Source of the DNA: Phanerochaete sordida
Lineage: Eukaryota > Basidiomycota > Agaricomycetes > Polyporales > Phanerochaetaceae
Length of the DNA: 64,000 bases
Direction: 5' to 3'
Assembly (NCBI GenBank): GCA_019973155.2
Contig: BPQB01000113.1
Span: forward strand, 1 to 64,000
Part shown: positions 22,583-34,180 of the stretch, piece by piece
Position numbering within the stretch: position 1 is the first letter of the stretch
How the letters are laid out: each line of letters begins with the position of its first letter
Notes under the pieces: model-generated
What the model was told of the DNA's origin: nothing
The model's database searches: none
The model's input: the letters and a program-made list of their open reading frames with translations, nothing else
Program-made: the position numbers and the translations under genes

Positions 22583-24176
22583 ATGCTCATCCTCCCCTGG
22601 CTCTCTGCTGCCGTCGTCGCCGCCGCGAGCTGGTCTCAACGCGTGCACGCACAGAATGCAGACCAGGAGCACGCCGTGCGCGGCTTCTTCAACGCGCAGA
22701 GCGGCTCAGTCTCGTCACACACCAACAACTGGGCTGTGCTTGTATGCGCGTCGAGATATTGGTTCAACTACAGGGTGAGTGGCGCTACCCTCTCGTGCAG
22801 CTGCAGCTCTGACGCACCTTACAGCACATGTCCAACGCCCTTGGCATGTAGGCCTTACAACCCACGTCGGAAGCCGTCGCTGACTATCCGGCAGGTACCG
22901 CACCGTGAAGCGGCTGGGCATACCCGACTCGAACATCATCCTTATGCTCGCGGACGATGTTGCCTGTAACCCTCGCAACAAGTTCCCCGGATGCGTCTAC
23001 TCCAATGCCGGACGTTCTTTGGACCTCTACGGAGACAACATCGAAGTCGACTACAGAGGTTACGAGGTTACCGTTGAGAATTTCCTCCGCGTATTGACAG
23101 GTCCGTAGCCATGTGGCGTAGAGATGCCTGTCCCGTAGCTGATGTCACAACAGGGCGCATGGACCCTTCCGTACCTCGCTCGAAACGCCTGCTCACCGAC
23201 GACAGATCCAACATCTTCGTCTACATGACCGGACATGGTGGAAACGAGTTTCTCAAGTTCCAAGACAACGAAGAGATCAGTGCCTATGACATCGCGGATG
23301 CATTCGAGCAGATGTGGCAGAAGAAGCGGTAAGTCTAGTTCGCTGCAGAACCTCTGTGCTGCCGTCGTCCTGCTAGATCGCCGCTCACTTTTTGTACAGG
23401 TACAACGAGATTTTCTTCATGATTGATACCTGCCAGGCCAACACGATGTACTCGAAGTTCTACTCTCCCAACATCCTCGCGACAGGTTCTTCAGAGATCC
23501 ACGAGAACTCTTACTCCGTGAGTGCGTCCATGGTCCGATGTTTTCTCCCTCTCAACCGGAGTATCGGCACAGTATGAGAATGACAACGACATTGGTGTTG
23601 CAGTCATCGACAGTTACACCCACCACGTTCTGGAGTTCATGGAAGGTATCGGAAAGACGAGCCACAAGTCCGTGCAGGACCTGGTGCGTACCATCGGGTG
23701 CCTGGTTGCTATTACAACCTACTCAACGTCTTGTGGCGCCGCAGTTCGACACCTACAGTTTCGAGAAGATCCACTCACACCCAGGGGTCCGCGCGGACCT
23801 TTTCCGCCGACCGCTGCGTCAGACCTTGGTGACCGACTTCTTTGGAGGCGTCGCGCAGGCAGAGGTGCTCTCGTCAGCACTCGTGTCTGGTCAGGGAATT
23901 CCGAATACCACAGAGCGGTCCCACGCGCAAGAAGCTGTGCCAGAGAAGCTTGCAATGGTGAACGCTGTCGAAGCATACCGGACCAACGCAACGTCAGGTC
24001 AAACATCTACCCAGCAAATTGAGATTGTCCGTACGAGAGCGCTCGACACCGCTGCGATGTTCGAGAGCTACGCCAGAGGCGAACAAGGGTCGTTTTCGAT
24101 CACAGCCCGCGCTTGGGCGTCGGTAGCTGTCGCTGGGAGCCTCATAGCGTGGGTTTCACGGATTAGCAAGCACTAG
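22583..24176 (+). CDS. GPI8: GPI-anchor transamidase catalytic subunit (GPI8/PIG-K)
   Basis: Cysteine protease of family C13 in the endoplasmic reticulum membrane. It cleaves the C-terminal signal of precursor proteins and transfers the chain to the GPI anchor. There is a signal peptide ([20 protein letters not shown]). Core motifs are [36 protein letters not shown] and [11 protein letters not shown], the catalytic His in VYMTGHGG and the catalytic Cys in [12 protein letters not shown]. Later come [18 protein letters not shown] and a single C-terminal transmembrane helix. Eight or so short introns are needed; one splits GM|YRTVKRL with canonical ends. Both catalytic residues are intact. Confidence 0.95.
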
Positions 24177-24422
24177 ATACCTGATTACCTGTACTCGTAC
24201 ACATACCCGCCAGCATTCCGTATGTATTTTCGTGGCCGTACTTTCGCCGCCCTGCACGTTTCTGTCGGTACCGCCCCCCATGTGAAAGTCGCCCGACACA
24301 GGACCAGAGGTTACCGGTGCGAGGCATACAGTACTGTATAAGTAGAGGATGGCGTGCTCGCTTCCACGGTGTGACGGCAAGTTGAACCAGCTCCAAAGCC
24401 CGCGGACACCGAGAAGTTCAAG

Positions 24423-26189
24423 ATGTCCAAGTCCCAGCGCGAGAGCATGGCCTACCCGAGCTATCCCATACCACCACGTCCCCTCGAGCTCCAGCCGCTG
24501 CGCATCCGCGCTCTGCCGCCTCTCCTCGCGCCGCCCCTGCCCGCGCAGCTGCCTCGGCTGCCATGTGGCCAACGCCGCGCCGCCGCCGAGATCGCGGTGC
24601 ACTATGAGCTCAGCACGCACCTCGTGCCCGCCGCGCACCCGCGCCTCACGCCCGACGTGCCCGCGCCGCCGCCGCCCGTGTGGTCCGCGGACAAGGCGCA
24701 GTACCAGGCGTCCGTGCAGCGCACACTCGACGCGATCCTGCGCGCGCGCCGCCAACAGTGGGCGGGCGAGCTCCCCGCCGAGGGCAGCCGCACGCTCCTA
24801 TGGAACTGCATCGACCGGTACGTGCGCAGGAAGGGGGCCAGGCAGGACACCGGCCGGCCGCCGGTCACTTTGTTCTGCGCGCACGCGAACGGGTTCCCGA
24901 AGGAGGTGCGTACGAGGCCGTGCGTGGTGCCGGCTGCGAAGGCTGACTGTACACGCAGACTTGGGAAGTCGCTCTGGCGCACCTGCTCACCGCGAATGAG
25001 GCGTCGAAGAACCCCGTGGACATCGTCGAGATCTGGCTCTGGGAGGCGGTGAACCATGGCGACTCCGCCCTTGTCAACGCTGGAAAGCTGGGCGGAATCT
25101 GTACGTGTACTGTGCCTCTGACCATGTCACAGTTGCTCATCAGGAGGCAGACGACTGGGCGGACAACTCTCGCGATATCTTGAACTTCCTCCTGCATCAC
25201 CTTCCCACGTCGCCGGCGGAGAAGGCCCTACCATTGCACCTCCCTCGCCTGGCGGAGGCAGTCTCGGAATCCCGCAAGACGTTCGGCTTCCAATCGAGAA
25301 CATTCGTCGGGGTCGGCCATTCATTTGGAGGCTGCACAACGTACGCACGCCACGCTCATGCAAAATAGTCCATTATGCTCACTCATATGAACGTAGCTAT
25401 CGCGCTGCGGTCGAGCGACCTTCTCTGTTCGCATCTCTTGTGCTCCTCGACCCGATACTATCGCCCTTCCGCCCGGGCCAAGGTCTACTCATGGACAGGC
25501 AGTTCGGCCTGACTTCCGGTGCCATCCGACGGCGATCGCATTGGTCTTCACGGTCAGAGTACAGCTACATGTTCTTCAAATGTGGTGCTAACCTCGCACG
25601 CTTCTTCTCAGTGAAGAGGCCCTAAAGTCTTTCCAGCAGACCCCCTTCTTCGCCTCTTGGGACCCTGCCGTGTTGAAGCTGTACGTCGATCACGGTATCT
25701 ACGACGACCCCCAGGGCGGGGTCAGCCTCAAGACGTCCGGTGTTGTTGTACGCGCCTTCCCAGCGTTTCTTGCGACTCTGCTGACGGGCACTGCAGGAAG
25801 GGATGTTATTCAGCGAGGCACTCGCGAGCTACGAGATGTGGCAGCTCGCGTCGACTCTCCCGTCCACCATCGAGATACGGTACATCATGCCAGGTCGGCC
25901 AAATAAAGAGTGCGTGTCCCAGTGTCCGCGTTACTCAGTGCCATGCTTACAAGTCTTTGCAGTGAGATACCGCGAGAGTATCTGATCTGGCTTCGCCCCG
26001 AGAACGCGAGCAACGTTATCATACCACGGTCGGGGCACTTGATCGTGCAGGAGGCTCCTCGCGAGCTAGGTGAGTTTTTCTAGCAGCGTGGCTGCGGATG
26101 CAGAACTGACAACATGTACAGCTGGTGAGCTACTCGCGTTCTTGACGCGGAAGTACGGGCGGAACGCCTCTCCGCCCGCTCGGCTCTGA
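24423..26189 (+). CDS. Alpha/beta-hydrolase with C-terminal ARL (likely peroxisomal)
   Basis: Alpha/beta-hydrolase fold protein resembling yeast peroxisomal lipase Lpx1. The oxyanion-side segment TLFCAHANGFPKE is followed by a cap-like insertion, the nucleophile elbow VGVGHSFGGC (Ser), LVLLDPILSPF (possible acid) and a C-terminal catalytic His in RSGHLIVQEAP. The final exon starts GELLAFLTRKYGR and ends PPARL-stop. Ala-Arg-Leu fits the PTS1 consensus, so import into peroxisomes is likely. Seven or more introns are inferred. The N-terminal 40 residues are Pro-rich. The substrate is unknown; lipase or esterase action is the simplest guess. Confidence 0.85.
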
Positions 26190-26515
26190 ACTTCATGTAC
26201 ATTACTCTGGATTCTTCGGAAACGACACCAGGGGTATATTGTACTTTCTACGTATGTACATCATAACAGGGGACAGGACCAAGAGGACAGCATCAATTAT
26301 ACAACATGAGACACATTTCAACGAGATGACAGCAGCATCGTCCAAACCGCGCTCTACGTACAAGATAGAAAGGAGGGGTTTTGGTGCGACGATTCGTGCA
26401 CGATTATCCTTCGAGCTTCTGGACAGACGTAACTGAAACAGCGGGCGTGCGTGAACATTTTTTTTTCGGATTCAAAGGCATGGCAATGCTGGGTTTCTGC
26501 ACGGATACATATCGC
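26190..26515. other. Convergent 3' flanks, no gene seen
   Basis: This 326-bp stretch lies between two convergent stop codons. It is locally AT-rich (26230-26330) and contains a T9 run near 26459. Nothing else is visible. Confidence 0.55.
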
Positions 26516-29500
26516 TTAGCTCGAGCCGGTCGCTGGCGTGGTGGTATAGCTCCCTGTGGGACACGGATCAGGCACTGTCAGATCACGATTGATAGCCGGA
26601 CACGCACATATTCTTGCTTGCCAGTCGCCGCTTCCTGTTGCGAGGAGGTTGCCGACCGGGCTGAGGTCGATAGAGATGACTGTCGCAGCGCGCAATTAAT
26701 CACGGGGCTGTCCATCCCGCCAACAGAGCGCACGCACCCGAGTTCTTGTGTCCCTGCAGCATGCACTGCACGACAGCGCTCTTCGAGTCCCAGAACTGCA
26801 CGCCGCGGTCCTTGGAGCCGGAGACGACCCACTGGCCGTCATGGCTGACGGCGACGCTGAGCACGTAGTCCTTGTGGCCCGTGAAGTTCATCAGGCACTG
26901 GCTCGTCTTGTCGAGCTTCTCCGCGCCCGCGCCGTTCTTGAGCGATCCGTTCCGGCGGCGCTCGTAGATGGGCTGCACGTCCCAGTACTTGAGCGTCTTG
27001 TCGAGCGAGCCGCTCACGAGGCCGCGCCCGTCAGGCGTGAAGGCGACGCTGTACACGCTGTCGCGGTGCCCCTTGAGGCGCTCGACAAGCTTGCCAGTCT
27101 GCACGTCCCAGATGCGCACGACAGTGTCCAGCGAACCTGCGGCGACAAGACTGCCATCTGGCGAGATGCAGACGGAAGTTACGCCTGCATCTACGCTGTC
27201 AGGCTCGTCGATAGACACTAGGTATAATTGTCAGATGGGTGGTTATGGCACCGCAGATCAGGTGAAACGTACAGGTCTTGTACAACCCTGGTTCTGTCAT
27301 GTCCCAGATCTTTGCTGTCTTGTCACCTGAGCCGGATACAATCAGGCGCCCGTCTTTTGAGAAGTCGAGCGAGTAGATTTCCTGCTGGTGGCCGTCGAAT
27401 GTATTCCGAATATGTTTGTTGGCAATGTCCCAGATCTGCCGTGTTGCCTTGCTCAGAAGTCATTGTAACGACATATGTAGAATATACTCACGCGGATCTG
27501 CTTGTCTTCGGCGCCTGTTGCGAGGTATCTGCCGTCCGGGCTGAAGCACACGCTTCGGATGTAGAGGTCGCCCGTCTTGGTAGCATCTTCGTCGACGAGA
27601 ACACTGACGTGGGATAAGTGAAGGCCATACATATATCATCGCATATACTCACCATGTCTTCTGGCCAGTCTTTGTATCGTAGATCTGGGCCGTACGGTTG
27701 CAGCCAGTAGCGAGATACTTGCCGTCGGCGGAGAACCGCACGCAGCACACGACACTATAGCGCGGCATTCAGGTTCAGTATGAGTTGAGCCTTGACATAA
27801 GGACACCCACCTTTCGTGCGAAAGCGTATGCACCAGGTTGACGTCCAATTTCTTCTTGGTCTCCTTGGCAGCATTTGGATTGAAGACCGCGAACCAGTCG
27901 GAGCCTTCCTTCTTCATCTCAGGAGGAAGCGAGTTCGGCTCCATATCGGCAATCGGACCCGAGTATGCGTCCGCCATGGTGACGTCGCGGTCTTGTGATG
28001 GCGGCTGCGGAGGGCGGGAGGGTTGAGAGCTTGGGGGAGGGGGCAGCTGTGATAGTGGAAGGGCCGACGGCGGAAGAGGCAGACCGTTAGAAGGGCTGGC
28101 CAGTGCTGAAGGGCCAGCGGGGTTGAGTGAGTTGAGCACAGGTGGAGGGCCTCCGGGGCCTGTTGTTGGCGGAGGTCCCGGTTGATGCAGCGCGCTCGGC
28201 GTTGGGGGCTGGGCAGATGAGCTCGCTTGGGGAGTCGAGGGACCGTAACCGCCCGGACCGGGTGCAGCAGGCAGCTTCGGCGTGGGATGCGATGACTGGC
28301 TAGGCGGTGCTGGCGGGGGACCACTTGGGCCAGACGTCGGTACGTTGTGCGAGGCTTGGGGCGACTGGTGAGGAGGAAGAGGCCCTGAACCACCCGGTGC
28401 AGGAGCGAGGGCAATTGACTGATGCGGGGGTTGGCCAGGAACTGACGGAAGTGAAGGCGAGAACGGGTCTGTGCGAGAGACGCATGAGAAGCGTGCACAC
28501 ACGTCACGTGCGAAAGCGAAGCTAGGAGAAAGTATGCTCACCGCTGCGTTCCATCTTCCCGCGCTCAGTCTTAATACGCTTGACATCCGCACGCATGTCG
28601 CGTTCCCGCTCGCGCTCCGCTCTGTCTCTCTCGCGCTCGCGCTGATCCCGCATCTCCCTCTCACGAAGATCTCGCTCCCTGTCCATCATCCTGCTGTCCA
28701 TGCGGCCGCGTTCAGCAGCGATTCTGTCCGCCTCGCGATCACGGTCACGGTCACGGTCTGCACGATTGTAGAAGGCCTCGTATCCACCGCCGCCGCCAGG
28801 ACCGGCGCCTACGCCAAGCCCTACGGGAGGGGCATGGGGAAGACCACCCAACTGACCCTCTGGTGGTGCAGCGGGAGGAGCGCCTGGGATTCCGAGTGGA
28901 CGCCCGAGACCAAGGCCTTCTCTACCATCGGCGCGGGATGGGGGGCCAGCCATGCCGATCGGTTCGCGCGCTGGAGGTTCGCGATCGAGGCGCATGTCCC
29001 TGTCGCGTTCCCTGTCCCTGTCTCTGTCGCGCTCCCGGTCACGGTCGCGATCGCGGTCGCCTCGTCCGAGACTGGCAATGCCCTCGCTTCGTGGGCCCTC
29101 GACACGTTGCTTGTAGGCTCTGAATTCGTCCTGAAGTTTGCGCATTTCGTCTTCATACTGTCCGCGGACTTTGCGATGCTCGTCTTCGAGGGCGTAGAGT
29201 GAGGCTCGTATGATGTTGAGTTCGTTCACTTGGCCAGTGACTGTGAGAGAAGAGGTCAAGCGACCGGTTTTCCCATGAAAGAAGGGGCGTTGCAGCACGC
29301 ACGCTTGTTTTCAAACTCGTCCCGCTGCCCCCGGGTCGCATCGAGTTCGCGTGCGAGCTGCTCGAACTCTCCACGGACGAGACCGAAGGCTTCGTCGATG
29401 CGGTTGGATGCGTGGTGGGCCTGGATGCTGGGTCCGCCCTGGGGCGCGGCGCCTGCTGGCTGGAGGTGCTTGTGCTGCGGGAGCATGAGGCGCGTGGGAG

Positions 29501-29545
29501 AGCAGGACGGTGAGGAGGACGTACGTTGTATATGGAGGACGCCAT
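26516..29545 (-). CDS. TUP1: Transcriptional corepressor TUP1
   Basis: Global corepressor acting with the Cyc8/Ssn6 protein, recruited by DNA-binding proteins. MASSIYN joins [12 protein letters not shown], then the Tup N-terminal tetramerisation helix ([20 protein letters not shown] ... [19 protein letters not shown]). A long linker has Arg-Asp repeats, then Pro/Gly/Ser-rich sequence. The signature [15 protein letters not shown] and [12 protein letters not shown] precede seven WD40 repeats, such as [37 protein letters not shown] and [19 protein letters not shown]. The last blade ends with RI joined to [16 protein letters not shown]. Roughly 850 residues in about nine exons. Identity is secure. 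Confidence 0.95.
28990..29065 (-). repeat. Hexanucleotide-type Arg-Asp repeat inside TUP1
   Basis: An imperfect 6-bp repeat (CGGGAC/CGCGAC-like units on the coding strand) encodes alternating Arg with Asp or Glu for about 24 residues, between the tetramerisation helix and the WD40 propeller. A second, more degenerate R/D/E-rich block lies near 28560-28770. The unit structure suggests length changes by slippage between strains. Confidence 0.75.
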
Positions 29546-31001
29546 GGCGCCGTGGGAGGCGGGAGGGGCGGGTCGGGCGGGGAGGCGGTGGTGGTATCGG
29601 GGGACGAGAGGGGGAGGTGATGGAAGTTGACGAACGTCGTTTATGTACGGAATTCGCTCTCCCCGCCAACGGGCCCCGCCAAGCTGCCGGGTCGCTCTGC
29701 CGCTCGCCTACGACACCAGACACGTGGCGCACCCCCAGCACAGGCGCCCATATCCCGATCAATCCATCACCAGCATCGGGCTTCCTGCCCTCAACAGCAG
29801 TCCCGGCGGCATCTCCTTTCCGGGAAGTTGGGCACCTTCTGCCTCCCGCCCAGGCACGCCACCTCCTCCTGCCCTCGCACCCCAGTCCGCCACGCACGAC
29901 CCAGTCCTCGTCGGCCCCCTCGAAGCCTCGCTCTCGCAGCCTCACCCTCGTCGATCCCCCCCTCGCAGCCTCACCATCTCCTCTGTTCGCTCGTCGCCCC
30001 CCCATTCATCATGCCGTCGCCGCATGCCAGTCCGCTCGCGCTTCTAGATCCCCTCTTCTGCTGCCGCACGGCCCTCGCCCGCCTCGGCCTTTCTTCCTCC
30101 CCACCAACTCCGCATTCGCGGAGAACCATCTGCGCTCCCACACAGCCCGCACGTCCAAGCCTTGTTTGCCTTTGCTTCTCACCCCTTCCAGCCCGCTCTT
30201 CTCTCGTGGCAAGAACGTTCCCTGGGCCCACGCCGCTGGGTCTCCGGGTCATTGCGGGCAGATAAGTGAGCACATCTCCCGCGCTCCGATTGGGAGCTTG
30301 GCTCTCACCGCCCATGCGCTGCCCACGGTGCATCGTCGGCAGGAAACCCCAACCCAATCACTCTCCGGCTAGGGAACTCTGCCTGCGCGCATCATGGTTC
30401 CAGGCTCCATGGCCAGTATCGGCCAATGCCCTGCTCCGCAGGCCCTCACGCAATTTCACTGACGATGGGGCGTGCACTGTATCAGGAGAAGTCACATTGC
30501 TCTTCGCCATAAGGCGCGCCCTCGTTCACACCTATTCAACGCCAGCCATGACATCCTCTTTCGGGGACAAAGCTTCCCGTGTGCATGGACACAGGCTCAG
30601 AGCCATTGTTCGTAGTTTGTGCTTTGAGAGAATGTCCTAACAGCAGTGAAGACGTCTACGACTGCATGTCTCATTATACCCTAATTAGCACGCAATGAAG
30701 AGCTTTGACGTCCTCCGACGGATACTCGGTTTCCGGGGTTGCAGCTGGGCCCGCCGCAGACGGAACCCGGCATGCGTCGGACTTCAATAAATACCATGCC
30801 ATGATATTTGGTTTTAGGCGACTATCCGTATTAGCCTTTCCTATGTTGCTGCCGCAGATCCGAGCATGACATCGTAAGCGAGCAGATACGCCATGGCCAT
30901 GGCCAGGCTGGCTCCTCGAGCCGTCACGGATCGGTTACCAAATTGAGCAGCGGGAGTGGCATGCTTGGCGCTTACGAACTTATTCGCGGACGACGACCAC
31001 G
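29546..31001. other. Long C/T-rich divergent region between TUP1 and HCNGP gene
   Basis: A 1.46-kb gap between divergent start codons. From about 29640 to 30270 the + strand is very rich in C and T. It is open in more than one + frame; one frame has an ATG at 30011 followed by 84 codons (MPSPHASPLALLDPLFCC...). Composition explains these open frames and no domain is recognised. A long TUP1 5' leader or an extra + strand transcript are both possible. The right part (30640-31001) is closer to neutral composition and shows nothing. Confidence 0.45.
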
Positions 31002-32225
31002 ATGTTGCACGGTGAATAGCCCGAGCCTCTGCCTAGCTCTGGGATCCCTCTCACATGGCCTTCCCATGCAGGACTGGCCGCGTATGGCGACGAATCTCCG
31101 GTAGATAGCCGCGACGCGGCGTCGACGTCCGAGTCCGCAAGCGGGCCTGTAGCTTCAAACGGAAGGACCACCAGAGCTGATGTGAGAGCCTTCACGCCTG
31201 CCGCTCGCGCATCCCGTTTCCCTGCTTTGCTCGCACCTCTCTTGTCTCGGCCAGGATAATCCGTCGTGGCCCGCGTCTGACGCTCCCTCAGGATGTGCGT
31301 GCCCCGTCCTGCTCGCGCTCGTCCGCACCCGCTGACCCCGCATGCTCCGCAGCCGGCACGCTGAAGGGGCACGTCGTCATTCGTAAACCCTCGCACATCA
31401 AGCCGCACCCGCGCGCACGCCCACGTGAGGACGGGCCTCCGCGCACCGCGTCCGGCAGCGCCCCGCCGAGCCCGCGCGGCGACGCGCCCGTGTTTACGAT
31501 GGACGAGCAGGACGCGGGGTTGCCGCTGGACGAGCTCGCGCGGATCCGCGCGCTCCTGCGCCCGCCGCCAATCACGGGCGCGGACGACTGGGGCATCCCG
31601 GCGGAGCCCGCGGGCGCATGCGACCCTGAGATCGAGGTGCGCCGACACTGCTTGTGCGGGGCGAGGGCGAGGGCGCTGATGGCGGGCGCAGGCGAAGCTC
31701 GCGCAGTTCCACGCGCTCAAGCGCGACCCGGTGCACCCGAAGCACTTCAACGACAGCCTGATGGCGAACCGCTCGTTCCGCAACCCACACCTGTACGCGA
31801 AGCTCGTCGAGTTCGTCGACGTCGACGAGCGCACGACGAACTTCCCCAAGGACGTCTGGGATCCAGACGATGTCCGCGAGGAGTGGTTCGCGGATCGCAT
31901 CGGTAAGCTGTTCATGGCTGCGCCGAGGCGGCAGATGCTGATGCACTCCACCCTTCTATGCTTCGCACGCACCGCTCGGTGTGATCGTGTGCCACCACCA
32001 GCCGAGTACCAGAAGGCTCGCTCGGAACAGCAGCAGGCGGCGCAATCTGCGAACGCCGGCAAGCGCACACATCTCGACTTCACGTCTGCGAAGTCGGACT
32101 CCTCGAAAACAAGAGACCGAGATCGTGACGAGAAAGACCGCGGTAGCAAGAATTCCGGTGGGAAAAGGTACGACCCATACGTGAGAGATCGGTATGGGCG
32201 AGACAAGGGGACGAAGTGGAAGTAG
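31002..32225 (+). CDS. HCNGP/SAP30BP family protein
   Basis: Nuclear protein of the HCNGP family; human SAP30BP is described as a transcription and splicing cofactor. The start is a 10-nt coding exon, ATGTTGCACG (31002-31011), spliced to exon 2 at 31072, giving [12 protein letters not shown], which matches the usual family start G-L-x-x-Y-x-D. Exon 3 contains a Ser/Pro-rich linker. The core domain reads CDPEIE joined to [12 protein letters not shown], then [20 protein letters not shown] and [20 protein letters not shown]. The C-terminus is charged ([14 protein letters not shown] ... [14 protein letters not shown]). Four introns are inferred. A shorter start further downstream would lose the conserved N-terminus. 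Confidence 0.88.
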
Positions 32226-32445
32226 TACTAGTGCTATCATTCTTGTAGCTCAGCACGCCTTGATGCTTGCACAATGCTGATTTTCATGTTGCCAATGTAT
32301 TGCACGAACAGCTGAGCAGTGAATGATTTGGCTCTGACATCTACATCTGGGAACCTCTATGGGATTCAATATATAACATAACAGGGAGCGATTCTCGCCC
32401 GCGAGAAGGCGCGCTCGTATCGAGCTATCCACAACATCGAGAGTT

Positions 32446-33333
32446 TTACTCTTCATCGGAATGGCAATGGTTTTTGTCGACATGGACCCAGTGATCCGTT
32501 TCGTGGTCTTCAGCAAGCTTTCCGGCAATGGCCTCAGGCGGACCCACGGCTGACGTAGTATCGTCTGCGCGGTTATTCCGCTCCAGAGACACAGCTGGAG
32601 AGCTTAGGACGCCGCGAATCTTTTCGACGATTTCCGCATGCATATCGAACAAGTCTTGCATGCACTGCGGCCCTACTCCGAGGGTATCCAGCTCCTGCAC
32701 AGTGCATGGCGAACTGCTCAGTCTCGTTGGTGACTTAGAGGTGGAGATACGACTTACCGCCTCAGGTAGTTGGACATACTCCACGGCTTCGAAGAAGGCG
32801 TCGAGTACCTCTACGGCATAGTCCTCCAGCTCGTGACCTGGGTGTCGAGCGGAAAGCTCCTCGCGCAGGCTCAGAAGTACCTGGTTGGCCTTCGTCATCT
32901 TCTCGATGAGTTCTGTCGCGCGTCGTTCTGCAGCGGCAGTGCGGGCAGTCGATTCGGTGGCGTTCTCCAAGGGCCCGGCATTATCGTCGGCGTCCCCGGC
33001 ACTCGACACCGAGACTGGCGAGTGGCACCGCGGCAGCGCCACCACCTCGGCGACATCCTGCGCGTCTTCGAAGGCGCGGGCTTTCAGCGAGGCCTCATCG
33101 AACGCCGCGTCACGCGCCGAGTAGTACGTCTTCGCGGTGCTCAGCGCGGAGTGGCACAGGTTGTCGTTCGCGTCGAAGAAGACCTCGACTTCGACGGCAC
33201 AGACCGCGTAGGCGTCGTGCTGCACCACCATCGGCGTGTGTACAGTCGGCGTGCGTGGCGTCGCGGCTGCGGGGTGCAGGTGCCCCGCGCGGTGGACCCT
33301 ACTGGTGAGCGTGTCGACGTGCAGCGCGGTCAT
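32446..33333 (-). CDS. Protein of unknown function, helical
   Basis: About 270 residues. The N-terminal part (VEVFFDANDNLCHSALSTAK, YYSARDAAFDEASLKARAFED) looks like a small folded domain. A helical central segment follows (RRATELIEKMTKANQVLLSL, AVEVLDAFFEAVEYVQLPEA). An in-frame segment at about 32691-32756 begins GTAAGT, ends CAG and is a multiple of three, so it is most likely an intron joining LPEA to ELDTLGVG. The tail is acidic and His-rich (HETDHWVHVDKNHCHSDEE). No family is recognised and there is no secretion signal. It converges on the HCNGP gene with about 220 bp between stops. Confidence 0.7.
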   Translation of the reverse strand: MTALHVDTLTSRVHRAGHLHPAAATPRTPTVHTPMVVQHDAYAVCAVEVEVFFDANDNLCHSALSTAKTYYSARDAAFDEASLKARAFEDAQDVAEVVALPRCHSPVSVSSAGDADDNAGPLENATESTARTAAAERRATELIEKMTKANQVLLSLREELSARHPGHELEDYAVEVLDAFFEAVEYVQLPEAVSRISTSKSPTRLSSSPCTVQELDTLGVGPQCMQDLFDMHAEIVEKIRGVLSSPAVSLERNNRADDTTSAVGPPEAIAGKLAEDHETDHWVHVDKNHCHSDEE

Positions 33334-34180
33334 GACGATGCTGAAGTGCGGGGGCGAGCGGAGGGATTTTTGATGTTGTGGAGGTGCGGGGGCTTAGCAC
33401 CGATGAAACAGGTATATATAGCGTACCGCCAGGAGGGTGGCCCTTAGGGCCTTTGCACAAAGAGCACACGACGTCTGACAAGGAACCGCCTTCAGTAGTA
33501 GGGCATGTCTTTTGACATCGCCAGGCTGATACGCGAGGCCCTGGCAGCCTGAATGCACTGTAGCCAAGCCACATTTTGATACCGTGCATTCCAGCACCAC
33601 TATACGGTCAAAGGTGCTTGACCACGCGCGTAAGCTGGACAGAGATGGCCGTGGGCCACCGTGAACCTGACCGAGCGGAGCCGCGACGGCCTCAAACGCA
33701 CGTGGCGCCCACGCGAAGTCAGGACCACGCGACGATGGCCGTCTTGGTCCCGCTTCCCCAGAACGCGCAGCAGCGATGCAGGAGGTCATATGCACTCCTG
33801 CCGGTGTTGCACGTTTGGTTCGGACCTCTGCAGAGGACCACCACCACGGCCCCAGGTCCGCGCACGCTCTGACCTCTGAACTCTCCAGCCAGCATGTGGC
33901 AATGGATTCTGTCCATCGCCCAGGCGGCGTCGCTCCTGCCGACCCCACCAGGCAATCATCGTGAGTCCCATGAACAGTCTCCTGCTGGCTGTATGCGCGC
34001 GGACGCACTGTTCGATGAATTGCCCGGGCCTGTGCTGTGCTTCGTGCAATGTGATGCTGGTCATTGGATCAGGAACGCTGGCTTCTTGTGAAGTCATTCC
34101 TCCGGGACCTTGCCGGTCGTCTTATAACTACAGATGATGATTTGGAGGAGGGGCATTTCTTCTGCCAGGGGGAAACAGCC
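33334..34180. other. Intergenic, no gene seen
   Basis: 847 bp between divergent genes. It must hold the promoters of the orphan reverse-strand gene and of the alpha-galactosidase gene. Open frames on both strands carry no recognisable domain. The last 100 bp before 34181 look like a 5' leader. Carbon-source control of the galactosidase would be expected, but I cannot point to a specific site. Confidence 0.5.

Noticed and set aside
8535..26189. A secondary-metabolite or sugar-catabolism gene cluster around the dehydratase, DUF2855 and hydrolase genes
   Set aside because: The enzymes are separated by housekeeping genes, have no shared pathway, and no backbone synthase or transporter is present.
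29230..30372. Forward open frame of 380 codons overlapping the 5' end of TUP1
   Set aside because: The first part is antisense to TUP1 exons and the rest is low-complexity C/T-rich sequence. Kept only as a note on the divergent region.
30980..32206. Reverse-strand open frame of about 408 codons opposite the HCNGP gene
   Set aside because: It is antisense to well-supported exons and crosses their introns. It has no domain and is explained by GC-rich codon bias.
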